From Streptomyces sp. NBC_00704 (GTDB lineage: Bacteria > Actinomycetota > Actinomycetes > Streptomycetales > Streptomycetaceae), in assembly GCF_036226605.1 (NCBI RefSeq), contig NZ_CP109000.1, forward strand, positions 5,700,501 through 5,764,500: 64,000 nucleotides of DNA, in the 5' to 3' direction. Position 1 is the stretch's first letter, and each line of letters opens with the position of its first letter. Under the pieces are notes generated by a model. The model saw only the letters and a list, made by a program, of their open reading frames with translations. It was not told the origin of the DNA and searched no databases. The position numbers and the translations under genes are program-made. Of the stretch, positions 8,107 to 17,127 are shown in pieces.

Positions 8107-9299
8107 AGTAATCCTCCCTCGTGCGGAGGCAGACAACGCACCGTCAATCCCCCGTGGAGCCGGCCCGTCGTTCGGGCGTGCGTTCGTACGGCGCGTCGAA
8201 TATATGGCATCGGCCAATGCGGGGGAGGGGCCCGAGGGAAATCGGGGAACAATTCCGCGGCGGAAACGGGCGTCGTGGGGCGATCGGCTGTTTCCGCCGG
8301 GGGTCGGGCAGGAAGCGGTGAAGCGCCTGATCTCGGTGGCACGGCCGGCGTGGTCCGGGCGGGGCGAACAGACGTCGAGCGACACCGGCCTGCGGGACGC
8401 CCCGCAGATCTCGCCGGATCAGACCAGTCTTGCCGGTCCTTCCGGTCGTCGCTGCCGGGTGGCGCGCTGGAGTACTTCCGGGATGCTCTCGGGCTCCCTG
8501 CGGCGAGCCGGTTGCGGGCTGAGCCGCACCCGGGCAACGGCCAGTCCTTCGTTCCGCACCAGGATTCGGCGAAGGGCGACGCCATAGTGGGCACACTGGT
8601 GCTCTCCCTCCCTTCGGCGCACACGGGGGTGCCTCTATGCCGTTCGCCAAGGCGCAAATAGCGGGTTTGAGCGGTTTTGGGCTTGCCGAAGTTACGCGGT
8701 GAGCTCGACGTCCGCGGGGGTGAAGGGTTGTAGAAGGCGCCGTCGCGGAGTTTGGCGCCGTGGCGCGCGGCCCAGGTCCGCGACGTCGACGCCCCCGACT
8801 GGAGCGGCACGACTCCGCTCGGTGACTGGGGCCTGCCCCGGACCGCTACCGGGCGCTGCTCGGGGAGCACGCCACCAGGATTCGCCTGGACCTTCGGGAG
8901 GACGACGGCGAAGTCCGGGTGGCGGCGCCGCCGGGAGCGGTGATCCGGCTGTGGAACGGCGCTACGACCACCCTGCGTATCGGCGAAGGCGGGGGGAGCA
9001 CGCTGCTCCTGCCGCCGGACGGCACGGCGAGGGCCCGTACGGCAACGGCGGCGCCGCTGTTTTCACCAGGGGCGGGGACCGGGTGGCCGTGGGGTGGCTG
9101 GGGAGTTATGCGGCTGCCGGCCCCTGAGCCGGGACGCCGGGCGGGTTCGCCAACGAAGGCCACCGCCCGGTCATCCTGGCCGGCAGTCACCGACAGCCGC
9201 TGGCCGTGCGGGGAGCTGCTACTAAGGTGGGGCTCGCAGCGTACGCGGGCCCCTTTGACGGCAGGGTCGGCGAAGGTCGGGACGGAGCAGACGGTACAC
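8107..9299. other. 1.2-kb non-coding/degenerate stretch at left edge of defence island
   Basis: No intact gene is supported. Candidate reading frames here are shadows with unlike composition and no ribosome binding sites. The amidohydrolase promoter should lie just above 8106, and the methyltransferase promoter just before 9300. A decayed coding fragment is visible at 8838-9127 (separate entry). No tRNA, integrase or direct-repeat att site was recognised. Confidence 0.6.
8838..9127 (+). pseudogene. Frameshifted gene remnant of unknown family
   Basis: Two abutting frames together read like one protein. The first contains ALLGEHATRIRLDLREDD and VIRLWNGATTTLRIGEGG. Near 9035 the plausible sequence moves to another frame, which ends AVFTRGGDRVAVGWLGSYAAAGP and a stop at 9127. 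The composition looks coding, but no start codon with a ribosome binding site is present. I do not recognise the family. The frameshift interpretation is inference. Confidence 0.35.
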
Positions 9300-11468
9300 A
9301 TGGCGGACGAGCAGTTGGACCTCGGAATTCCGATGCCGGAAAGGCCGGGGGGCAAGGGCGGGTCCAAAGAGGGCTCCGATCAGGCCGGCCCCCCACGCAG
9401 GCTCGGCGACGACGAGACGATCGACTACATCAGCAACAAGGATGTCGTCAAACTGACCGAGGCCGAGGTCGTCCGTCAGCGCATCGCCAAGGTGCTCGTC
9501 CACCAGTACGGCATCAACCCCGACGACATGGTTCGCGACTACGGGCTACAGGTCCCCAACGCCGAGACGGGGCGGACGAGCCGCAGGCGCGCCAGTATCG
9601 CGATCTTCGAGCACGGCAAGCCGAAGAGCCTGCAAACCCTGAAGCGCATCGTCGTGACCAAGGCCCGCCCCAAGGGCAGCCGTACCGTCACCAAGATCCG
9701 CACCTACGCCCAGGCGGACGCTCAGCTGGCGGAGCTTCGCGAACTGATGCTCGCCGCCGGGCCGTCGTGCACGCTCGGTATGTGGACCGATGACAAGGAC
9801 CTGTACTTCGTCGAGCGCAAGGACACCCGCTTCGAGCCGGAGTTCCACCCGCTGCCGAACTGGCCGAGCGGCGACGCCGAGGAGTTCGACGCCACGCGGG
9901 ACGCCTCCTCACTGGCGGAGATGCGCCATGCCGACGAGTACATGCTCCGCTTCGCCTTCCGGCGCTGCCACAACTTCATCCACGGCAATGAGGGCCTGCC
10001 CAAGGACGCCGCCTTCTGGCAGTTCCTGTATGTGCTGTTCGCCAAGATCCATGACGAGCGGCTGGTCCGGGAGAACGGCCGGACGCCGCGCTTCCGAGTG
10101 GGTATCGAAGACCTGGATCCCGAGGGACACACGGGCAGCCCCGCGGTCGCCGCACGCATAAAGGAACTGTTCGAAGAGGTCAGGAAGTTCTACGCGGACC
10201 AGCTCCTGTTCGATCACCGCGACGAGCTGACCCTGTCGTCCGCGGCCCTCACCTTCATCACCGGCGAGCTGGCTCCCTTCAACCTGTATGCCACACCGAT
10301 CGACGCGAAGGGCGTGGCGTACCAGGAACTCGTGGGTGACAACCTGCGCGGTGACCGCGGGCAGTACTTCACCCCCACCGGCGCCGTGCGACTGATGGTG
10401 GACATCCTCGACCCCAAGGAGCACGAGACCGTCTTCGACCCCTGCTGCGGCACGGGCGGTTTCCTCCGCGAGACCCTGAACCACCTGCTGGACCAGTGGA
10501 AGCCCAAGAACGGTACCTTCACCAGTCAGCAGTACGCACAGATCCTGCCCCCGTTGCGCAGGAAGCTGGCGGACTACGCGCGCGGGCACATCTTCGGCGC
10601 CGACTTCGACCCGTTCCTGCGCCGGGCCACCGCGATGAGCGTCATGATGCTCACGGACGTCGCCGGCAACGCCTTCCAGATGGACTCGATCGCCTTCCCC
10701 GACGGCCATCTGCCGGGCAACGAGGAAGCGCGGAAGGTCCCGGAGATCCAGCTGGGCAATGTGGATGTCCTGATGACGAACCCGCCGTTCGGCGCCGATA
10801 TCCCCTTCTCCGAGGCCGCCGTCCTGGGCAAGTACCGTGCGCGTGCCCGTAAGTGGGGCGTCGCCTGGTCCTATTCCCGGGAGAAGGACGGCACGCTGAA
10901 GCCGTCGACCGTTCCCGCCTCGGCCGTCGCCCCGGAACAGCTCTTCGTCCAGCGTGCCATCGAGTGGGTCAAGCCCGGCGGCCGTATCGGCATCGTCCTG
11001 CCCAACGGCATCCTGTCCAACCCGGGCCCGTCGGACGAGGCCGCACGCAGGCTCATCCTTCAGGAGTGCTGGGTCATGGCCAGCATCGAGCTGCCGGTGG
11101 AGACCTTCATCGTCGAGGCCAACGTCAACATCCTCACCACGCTGCTCTTCCTGCGCCGCAAGACCGAGCAGGAGAAGCAGGAAGAGGGCATGTACGGCGC
11201 GGCCGACTACCCGGTGTTCATGGCGGTCGCCGAGAAGGTGGGAGTCGACCGCCGGGGGAACCCGGTCCTGGTCCGCTCTCCCGAAGGGGACGTGATCACC
11301 GAGGAGTACGAGGAGACGGAGGTTCTGCGCATCGGGCAGCGCGAGGTGTTGCGCACCTTCAAGCGTCAGCGCCCCATCGTCGACAACGACCTTCCCAAGA
11401 TCGCGGAGGAGTACCACGAGTTCGTGAAGCGGCACGCGCACGAGTTCCCCTGGAAGGCCCGTACGTGA
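9300..11468 (+). CDS. mad2: N6-adenine DNA methyltransferase (HsdM-like), MADS MAD2
   Basis: 722 aa from ATG 9300 (GGAG site at 9284). This is the methylating subunit of a type I-like modification enzyme. The N-terminal part (residues 20-330) is an extended domain beginning with DYISNKDVVKLTEAEVVRQR. The central methylase has the entry motif GQYFTPTGAVRLMVDI, SAM motif I DPCCGTGGF (about residue 380) and catalytic motif IV NPPF (about residue 494). GRIGIVLPNGILSN is also typical of HsdM. No HsdR-type restriction helicase lies anywhere in the island. The gene starts a four-gene operon (GTGA overlap with the next). From memory the family is named in public annotation as the MADS methyltransferase MAD2; the assignment rests on content and order, not on a search. 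Confidence 0.85.
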   Translation: MADEQLDLGIPMPERPGGKGGSKEGSDQAGPPRRLGDDETIDYISNKDVVKLTEAEVVRQRIAKVLVHQYGINPDDMVRDYGLQVPNAETGRTSRRRASIAIFEHGKPKSLQTLKRIVVTKARPKGSRTVTKIRTYAQADAQLAELRELMLAAGPSCTLGMWTDDKDLYFVERKDTRFEPEFHPLPNWPSGDAEEFDATRDASSLAEMRHADEYMLRFAFRRCHNFIHGNEGLPKDAAFWQFLYVLFAKIHDERLVRENGRTPRFRVGIEDLDPEGHTGSPAVAARIKELFEEVRKFYADQLLFDHRDELTLSSAALTFITGELAPFNLYATPIDAKGVAYQELVGDNLRGDRGQYFTPTGAVRLMVDILDPKEHETVFDPCCGTGGFLRETLNHLLDQWKPKNGTFTSQQYAQILPPLRRKLADYARGHIFGADFDPFLRRATAMSVMMLTDVAGNAFQMDSIAFPDGHLPGNEEARKVPEIQLGNVDVLMTNPPFGADIPFSEAAVLGKYRARARKWGVAWSYSREKDGTLKPSTVPASAVAPEQLFVQRAIEWVKPGGRIGIVLPNGILSNPGPSDEAARRLILQECWVMASIELPVETFIVEANVNILTTLLFLRRKTEQEKQEEGMYGAADYPVFMAVAEKVGVDRRGNPVLVRSPEGDVITEEYEETEVLRIGQREVLRTFKRQRPIVDNDLPKIAEEYHEFVKRHAHEFPWKART

Positions 11469-12808
11469 TCACTCGCATCGAGGCCTACAACTACCGCTGC
11501 TTCGAGAATCTCGCCATCGATCTGTCCCGCTTCCATGTCCTCGCCGGGGCCAACGGCTCGGGCAAGAGCACCCTGTTGGACATCCCCGTCCTGCTCCGTG
11601 ACCTGCTCACCGTCCGGCAGATCGCGGACGCCTTCCTGGCCCCCTCTCCGTCCACCGGCCGGCCGCCGCGCGCGCTGTCCCTCGCCGAGTCGGCGCACCG
11701 GGGCCAGGGAGGCGGCTTCGGCTTCGCCGTCGAGGCCATCCTCCCGGGGGAGATCGCCGACGCGATCGCCGAATCCTCACGCGACCCGCGGTTCCCGGTT
11801 CCCACGCACCTGCGGTACGAACTCCATCTCGCGCCGGTGGACAGCGGTCTGGGCATGGAGATCGCGGGTGAGTATCTGGTGCTCTTCCACGAGGAGAACC
11901 CCGTACGCCCCGTACCGCGTCAGAAAATGTTCGACGACCCCGACGAAACCGTGGTCATCCCGGGCAGCGGCCGTCGCCCGCGCCGGGTCGAATACCCCTG
12001 GCAGGAATCCTGGCGCCCGGTGTTCGCCCGCACCGGCGGCACGGTGGTCCGCTTCACCGACGAGACCGGCCGCGCGCCCCAGCTCTCCCTCCAGAGCCAG
12101 CACAGCAGCCTGGCCCTGGCCAACGTTCCCTTCGACGACACCCAGTTCCCGGCCGCGCTGTGGTTCCAAAACCTTCTCCGGGACGGCGCCGTCCTCTACG
12201 ACCCCGAGTGGTCCGCTCTCCGTCAGGCCGCCCCGCCCGCCGGCCGAGAACCGGCACTCGACACCCAGGGCCGCAACACCCCCTGGCTCGCGCTCCAGCT
12301 CAGCCGCGAGGACCCTGAGTTGTACGGCGCCTGGGTCGATCTCGTCCAGCTCGCCCTGCCCCAGGTGGAGCAGGTGGAGGTCGTCGAGCGGGAGGAGGAC
12401 CGCCACGCCTACTTCCGTGTGACCTACTCCGGCGGCTACCAGGTCACCTCCTCCGGCCTCTCCGACGGCACCCTGCGCGTACTGGCGCTCACCCTGCTCC
12501 CGTACCTGCCCCGCACCCCTGCCCTGCTGCTGACCGAGGAACCGGAGAACGGCATCTATCCGCAGGCCATCGAGATCGTCATGCAGGCCCTGCGGAACGT
12601 ACGCGGCAGCCAGGTACTCGTGGCCACCCAGTCACCCCTGGTGCTGGCCAACGTCGGCCTCGCGGACGTACTCGCCACCCGCATGGATCCGGCCACCGGC
12701 GCGGTCACCGTCGTACGCGGCGACCAGCACCCCCGGATGGCCGACTGGCGGGCCGGACTCGACGATCTCGACCTCGGCACCCTCTTCGCCACGGGGGTGT
12801 TCGAGTGA
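11465..12808 (+). CDS. mad3: AAA-family ATPase (OLD/SMC-like), MADS MAD3
   Basis: 447 aa from GTG 11465, overlapping the methyltransferase stop by 4 nt. The protein opens with the RecF/OLD-type strand MITRIEAYNYRCFENLAID, then Walker A GANGSGKST (about residue 30). Near the C-terminus are an ABC-like signature GLSDGTLR, Walker B LLLTEEPENG and a switch-like VLVATQSPLVL. No TOPRIM nuclease is fused behind it; the next gene may supply that function. Likely role is an ATP-dependent sensor or regulator of the defence complex. Separate AAA ATPases of this type are common in anti-phage operons, and in MADS the one adjoining the methylase is named MAD3. Confidence 0.85.
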   Translation: MITRIEAYNYRCFENLAIDLSRFHVLAGANGSGKSTLLDIPVLLRDLLTVRQIADAFLAPSPSTGRPPRALSLAESAHRGQGGGFGFAVEAILPGEIADAIAESSRDPRFPVPTHLRYELHLAPVDSGLGMEIAGEYLVLFHEENPVRPVPRQKMFDDPDETVVIPGSGRRPRRVEYPWQESWRPVFARTGGTVVRFTDETGRAPQLSLQSQHSSLALANVPFDDTQFPAALWFQNLLRDGAVLYDPEWSALRQAAPPAGREPALDTQGRNTPWLALQLSREDPELYGAWVDLVQLALPQVEQVEVVEREEDRHAYFRVTYSGGYQVTSSGLSDGTLRVLALTLLPYLPRTPALLLTEEPENGIYPQAIEIVMQALRNVRGSQVLVATQSPLVLANVGLADVLATRMDPATGAVTVVRGDQHPRMADWRAGLDDLDLGTLFATGVFE

Positions 12809-13629
12809 CCCGCGCCAACGCCAGACGGAACCGCGCCGCAGGGCGGGGGAGCCCCGCGACACCCGTCGTGCCCCGGCAGGCCGCCCCGGTTGCCGAGGAG
12901 ACCAAGCGGGAACTGGTGTTCCTGGTCGCGGACAAGGGCATGGAGGCCATGATCGGCGCCTTCTTCGGACGACCGGACTTCCCTCACAAGCTCCGCTGCG
13001 CCGACTTCGACTTCAACCCCAAGACCGACATCGTGCGCGCCGGCGGCCACGATCCCGGACTGGTGAAGAAGGAAGCCGGGCTGATCCTCAACCGGCGCAG
13101 GCACGAGTTCCGCCGCGCGATCGTCGTCGTGGACCACGCCTACGACAACCCCCTCGCCCCGGACAAGATCCGCGAGCGGATCTCCGCCCAACTCGACGGC
13201 ACTTGGGAGCAGTTCGCCGTCATTGTCATCGAGCCGGAGCTGGAGAACTGGTTCTGGGTGGACTACCCCGACCTGGTCAAGAAGGTCCTGCTGTGGACGG
13301 CGAAGGGCGGCGACCGCACCCCCAGGGAAGTACTGGCGGAGGCGGGCCTGTGGCAGGCCGGAGCCGACAAGCCGCTCGACCCGAAGAAGGCGGTGGAGTA
13401 CCTGTACGAGAACGGGTACAGCCGTGACATGCTCAACGGCATCTTCAAGCGGCTGGCCCTGGCGCTGCCGTCGGTGCGGGGGTGCACGGACGAGTCGTTC
13501 CGGCTGCTGACGGCCACGCTCGCCGAGTGGTTCCCGGCCACGGACGGACGAGCCGTGACGACTCACGCATCGGCTGACGCATCGACTTACGCGGTGGACA
13601 ACACGGAACAGACGGAGCACACGCAGTGA
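12805..13629 (+). CDS. mad4: Small DUF4276/TOPRIM-like defence protein, MADS MAD4
   Basis: 274 aa from GTG 12805 with a 4-nt overlap to the ATPase. The first 30 residues are basic and disordered, then ELVFLVADKGMEAMIGAFF begins a folded domain. RAIVVVDHAYDNP and VIVIEPELENWFW follow the pattern of DUF4276 proteins, where an acidic residue after a beta strand precedes an ExxW/F segment; that group is TOPRIM-like and usually pairs with an OLD-like ATPase. The pairing is seen here. Nuclease activity is an inference from fold similarity only. The C-terminus is Thr/Ala-rich. It is the MAD4 position of the MADS order. Confidence 0.7.
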   Translation: MTRANARRNRAAGRGSPATPVVPRQAAPVAEETKRELVFLVADKGMEAMIGAFFGRPDFPHKLRCADFDFNPKTDIVRAGGHDPGLVKKEAGLILNRRRHEFRRAIVVVDHAYDNPLAPDKIRERISAQLDGTWEQFAVIVIEPELENWFWVDYPDLVKKVLLWTAKGGDRTPREVLAEAGLWQAGADKPLDPKKAVEYLYENGYSRDMLNGIFKRLALALPSVRGCTDESFRLLTATLAEWFPATDGRAVTTHASADASTYAVDNTEQTEHTQ

Positions 13630-15056
13630 AGATCGCGTCCCACGACAACCCGGTAAAGATCGGCTGGCTCGCGGAACAGGGGCTGCGGCTGGACGCGGCG
13701 CCTTATCTGTCGGGGGCGTTCGCCGCTAGGCAGTTGCTGAAGCGGCTGCCCGTGGACAAGGACCCCTTGGCGGAACTGACCAAGGGGCACAACGGGGGGG
13801 TTTTCAACGGCCCGAAGTTCAGCCGCGTGTATGTCAACGATCCCGAGATCGGCGTTCCGTTCCTCGGTAGCACCGACATGATGGAGGCCGATCTCACTCA
13901 CCTGCCGTTGCTCAGCCATGAAGTAGCCAATAAGTTTCCCTATCTCGATATCCAGCCGGGCATGACTCTGATTTCCTGCTCGGGGACCATCGGGCGCATG
14001 TCGTACGTGCGGACCGACATGCGGGGTATCTGGTCCTCCCAGCACGTAATGAAGGTCCAGCCGAACCCGGACCGTGTGCCGTCCGGCTACCTCAACACCT
14101 TTCTGCGCAGCCGCTTCGGCATTCCCATGATCACAAGCCAGGCGTATGGCGCGATCATCCAGCACATCGAGCCGCACCACATCACGAGCCTGCCCGTGCC
14201 GCGGTTCGCTCCGGAGGTGGAGCAGAGTATCCACGAGCTTGTGGAAGAGGCGGCGCGGCTTCGGGTGGAGTTCCAGGCCGGGCTGGAGGCGGCGACCACG
14301 GACCTGTTCACCAGGGCAGGGCTGGAGGAGCTGCTCGACCTGCGGTGGCATGAGCAGCCTCGTGATCTGGGGTTCGCGCAGCGGGGGATCACGTCGACGA
14401 CTCTGCGGGCGCTCAATTATCAGCCGCGGGCAGGTCGGATCCTGCGCAAGTTGCGGGATGCGGATCATGTGCTTCTTCGTGACATCTGCGCGGGTGGGCA
14501 GCTGAGTCGGGGGCTACGATTCACGCGGGTGGATGGCGCCGTGGGGCCGCAACACAGCTACAAGTTGGTGGGTCAGCGGCAGGCATTCTGGATGCGCCCG
14601 GAAGGGCGTTGGATCAGCAAGGCGAAGACGTCCCCTGCGGTGTTGGCGCGAGATGAGACGATTCTTATTGCTTCGCAGGGAACGTTGGGCGAAAACGAGG
14701 TCTTCGCTCGCCCTGTCTTCGCTACTGGCTCCTGGCTGAGGCATGCCTTCTCGGAGCACTTCTTGCGAATCCGTCCTGGAGGCTCGGAAATCTCCGGAGC
14801 CTATCTGTTCGCCTTTTTCCGTTCTGAGGCGATTTTTAGGACCCTGCGTTCTATGTCCACAGGTGGCAAGCAGCAGGACATTCACACTGGCTTGTGCGGC
14901 GACATCGCGGTGCCAGTTCTCACCGCGACGGACCGGGAACACATTGAGCAAACGATTCGTACCGCATACCGGAAGCGCGACGAGGCCGATGTCTACGAAG
15001 ACTGGGCATTGGCGCTTCTGGAGCAGGCGGTGTTGGAGCACAGCACGACCGCGTGA
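13626..15056 (+). CDS. mad5: Type I restriction specificity subunit (HsdS-like), MADS MAD5
   Basis: 476 aa from GTG 13626, again a GTGA overlap. It has two target-recognition halves separated by an alpha-helical spacer at about residues 195-225 (EQSIHELVEEAARLRVEF), the standard HsdS plan that sets a bipartite recognition sequence. Typical TRD phrases appear in each half: GMTLISCSGTIGRMSYV in the first, ETILIASQGTLGENEVFARP in the second. It should direct the methyltransferase to its site. The second half (roughly 14,650-15,000) is clearly poorer in GC than its neighbours, consistent with TRD replacement. It ends the first defence operon; a convergent DUF397 gene begins 112 bp on. Confidence 0.85.
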   Translation: MKIASHDNPVKIGWLAEQGLRLDAAPYLSGAFAARQLLKRLPVDKDPLAELTKGHNGGVFNGPKFSRVYVNDPEIGVPFLGSTDMMEADLTHLPLLSHEVANKFPYLDIQPGMTLISCSGTIGRMSYVRTDMRGIWSSQHVMKVQPNPDRVPSGYLNTFLRSRFGIPMITSQAYGAIIQHIEPHHITSLPVPRFAPEVEQSIHELVEEAARLRVEFQAGLEAATTDLFTRAGLEELLDLRWHEQPRDLGFAQRGITSTTLRALNYQPRAGRILRKLRDADHVLLRDICAGGQLSRGLRFTRVDGAVGPQHSYKLVGQRQAFWMRPEGRWISKAKTSPAVLARDETILIASQGTLGENEVFARPVFATGSWLRHAFSEHFLRIRPGGSEISGAYLFAFFRSEAIFRTLRSMSTGGKQQDIHTGLCGDIAVPVLTATDREHIEQTIRTAYRKRDEADVYEDWALALLEQAVLEHSTTA

Positions 15057-15168
15057 GCTTGAGTCTGCTCGACGTGGATAATGGGGTGCTGTTCCCCACG
15101 AGCTCATGGAACAGCCTTGGGTGTATCGGTATCCCGGCCCACTGCGGACCGGGGCGTGGGTGGAGGCG

Positions 15169-15387
15169 TCAGACGGCAGGTGTCGTGCCGTTCTTGAGGG
15201 CGGCGACGAACGGGCCCCAGGCGTCCGGCGCGAAGGCCAACACAGGAGCGAGAGGGGTCTTGCTGTCGCGGACGGGGACGAGGACCGGGATGCCGTCGGC
15301 TACCTCCACGCAGGCGTCGCCTTGTTCCCCGCCGCTGTAGCTGGACTTGCGCCACAGGGCGGCACTCAGATCTGGGGTGGCTCGCAT
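15169..15387 (-). CDS. DUF397 domain protein
   Basis: 72 aa with the DUF397 hallmarks WRKSSYSGGEQGDACVEVAD and AFAPDAWGPFVAALK. Its start overlaps the end of the XRE regulator gene by 22 nt, the usual arrangement of the abundant actinobacterial XRE/DUF397 pairs. These pairs have been likened to toxin-antitoxin or signalling pairs; the biochemical role of DUF397 is not established. Confidence 0.9.
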   Translation of the reverse strand: MRATPDLSAALWRKSSYSGGEQGDACVEVADGIPVLVPVRDSKTPLAPVLAFAPDAWGPFVAALKNGTTPAV

Positions 15388-16214
15388 GGCTTGAAGTTCT
15401 CCATCGCTGCTTCGATCAATGCCGCGGACCCCCGCGGCGGCAGGGCGCAGGCCTTCATTCGATCGTACTCCCGCAGTCGCCGGGTGACGGTCTCCCTGTC
15501 GTCGAAGACTTCCCCACTCCCGGCGCCTTCCTGGTAGACGGTCGTGGAGTTGTCAGGGAGCGTGAGCAGGATGAGCGTGCCGTTCATCAGGGCGCAGGCC
15601 CCGGCGCTGAATGGGACGACCTGAATCGTTGTGCGCCCGGTTTGCACCAGCGGTAGGAGCGCTTCGAGTTGCTCGTACATCACAGCTGGGCCGCCGACTG
15701 CCTGCCGGACGGCCGCCTCGTTGAGGATCCACCAGAAATCCGGTGGGTTGTCTCCGCGTAGAACCTCCTGGCGGCTCAGGCGAGCTGCTACGAGGCTGTC
15801 GATCTCCGCTACGCCGGCTCCAGGGTTGCACTCGCGGAACAGTGCCCGCATATATGCCTCCGTCTGAAGCAGCCCAGGAACAATGCTGGCCCCGAACTCC
15901 TGAATCCGCGCCGCCTTCGCCTCCAGCTCCAAGCAGTGGTCGAACCGCCTGGGCGTGTGTTCCCGCTTGACGACCCCCCACAACCCCTGGAACAACTCCC
16001 CGGTCCCGAACGCCGCGTCCAGCTTCTCGGAGATCGGCGGCAGCGGCAGCCGTTCCCCCGTCTCCACGCCGTGCAGATGCGTCTTGCTGTAGTTGACGAC
16101 GTCCGAGAGGCGGTCCAGGGACATCCGGGCCAGCTGCCGCTGCCGGTGCAGTTCGGTTCCGTACAACTCCCGTGCCGAGCGCGCGGGTTCGAGGTCACGT
16201 GCGCCAACCGTCAT
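15366..16214 (-). CDS. XRE-family regulator with DUF5753 domain
   Basis: 282 aa from ATG 16214, chosen because AAGGAGG lies 8 nt upstream; a longer frame to 16316 has no such site. An N-terminal helix-turn-helix (about residues 15-70, LARMSLDRLSDVVNYSKTHLHGVETGERLP) is followed by the DUF5753 sensor-like domain (SIVPGLLQTEAYMRALF, FWWILNEAAVRQAVGG, IQVVPFSAG). It pairs with the overlapping DUF397 gene. It transcribes toward the specificity-subunit gene and is divergent from the 16,367 gene. It is probably part of an inserted cassette rather than of the methylase system itself. Confidence 0.9.
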   Translation of the reverse strand: MTVGARDLEPARSARELYGTELHRQRQLARMSLDRLSDVVNYSKTHLHGVETGERLPLPPISEKLDAAFGTGELFQGLWGVVKREHTPRRFDHCLELEAKAARIQEFGASIVPGLLQTEAYMRALFRECNPGAGVAEIDSLVAARLSRQEVLRGDNPPDFWWILNEAAVRQAVGGPAVMYEQLEALLPLVQTGRTTIQVVPFSAGACALMNGTLILLTLPDNSTTVYQEGAGSGEVFDDRETVTRRLREYDRMKACALPPRGSAALIEAAMENFKPCEPPQI

Positions 16215-16366
16215 CCGTCGGTCCTCCTTGGTCCCGTGATTCTCGCTGTTCCAGGTCCCCGGAGGGGACGGATCACCCCTGTCGAGAGTAGCGACGGATG
16301 GTGACGATAGAGGCACGAACGGTGATTCCCGCCGCTCGCACGCACCCTCGTTCTCGGAGATCCCTG

Positions 16367-16777
16367 ATGGACGCTGCCCAGTCGCCCGACGCTCCCACCC
16401 TCACCACCGGCCCTGCCCCCAGCCCCAGCCCCATCCCCGGTCCGGACCGTCCGCCCGCCCGACCCGCCTCCGACTACGACGGGTTCTGGATCGGCTCGCG
16501 CGACATCGGCCCGGTCTACGTCCCGGGCGCACCCCCCGCCGGAGCCGTACCGCAACCGCCATCGTCACCGGCCGTCGGCGACCTGGCGTACGACACCAGA
16601 AGGGATCGCTACGGCGTGGTGATGGAACGTACGGGCGGGCAGGTGCACCTCCGTCCCAAGGGCGGCGGCCTGGAGTGGGCGGCGCGGCCGGAGGACGTCG
16701 AACCGGCCTGCGCGGGCGAGGAGTTGGGCCCACGCGTGGCCCGCGCCAACGCCCGTAGCCGGGGCGAGATCCTGTGA
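16367..16777 (+). CDS. Hypothetical protein, Pro-rich N-terminus
   Basis: 136 aa from ATG 16367, with GGAGA 7 nt upstream. The first 50 residues are Pro/Ser-rich and probably disordered. The C-terminal half (VGDLAYDTRRDRYGVVME, LRPKGGGLEWAARPEDVEPA) resembles a small beta-barrel found in short Streptomyces proteins near XRE/DUF397 pairs. The function is unknown. It overlaps the next gene by 4 nt, and the two share a repeated theme (both end in a xxEWxxxPxDVxP segment), so they are probably paralogous and act together. Confidence 0.7.
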   Translation: MDAAQSPDAPTLTTGPAPSPSPIPGPDRPPARPASDYDGFWIGSRDIGPVYVPGAPPAGAVPQPPSSPAVGDLAYDTRRDRYGVVMERTGGQVHLRPKGGGLEWAARPEDVEPACAGEELGPRVARANARSRGEIL

Positions 16778-17082
16778 GCCGCCGGAACCCACCGGACCAG
16801 CAGAACCCACTGGACCCGTCACCGAAAGCGAACGAGAAAGTGAACGCGAGCGCGTACACCCCCGCCGCCGGACTGCCCGGCATCCCCGTAGGCACCCTGG
16901 TCCGGGACACGGCGACCGGTCGCCAGGGCACCCTGCGGGACGTGCTCCCCTACGAGCCCCCGGACAGCCGGCCGGTCCCGGGTTCCGTCGTCCGGCCGCC
17001 CCGGCTGCTCGCCTTCATCCGTCCGGTGGGCGGCGGCCGTGAGTGGACCACCGACCCGGGAGACGTCGTACCGCTGTCGTGA
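16774..17082 (+). CDS. Hypothetical protein paralogous to its upstream neighbour
   Basis: 102 aa from GTG 16774 (GTGA overlap). After a disordered N-terminus it contains GTLVRDTATGRQGTL and ends GGGREWTTDPGDVVPLS, parallel to the upstream GLEWAARPEDVEPA. I know no function for this family. Its product and the upstream one are likely co-translated. Confidence 0.65.
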   Translation: MSRRNPPDQQNPLDPSPKANEKVNASAYTPAAGLPGIPVGTLVRDTATGRQGTLRDVLPYEPPDSRPVPGSVVRPPRLLAFIRPVGGGREWTTDPGDVVPLS

Positions 17083-17127
17083 GGGCCGATGCCGGCTCAA
17101 GCCTCACCGAGCTCACCCGGACCGGTC

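Noticed and set aside
8103..8870. Possible DUF397-like or other genes in the gap before the methyltransferase
   Set aside because: No frame shows conserved motifs or a start with a ribosome binding site; frames on both strands look random.
15366..16214. XRE regulator as the missing MAD1 (HTH) component
   Set aside because: It has the DUF5753 domain and an overlapping DUF397 partner, the standard stand-alone actinobacterial pair, and faces away from the second operon.
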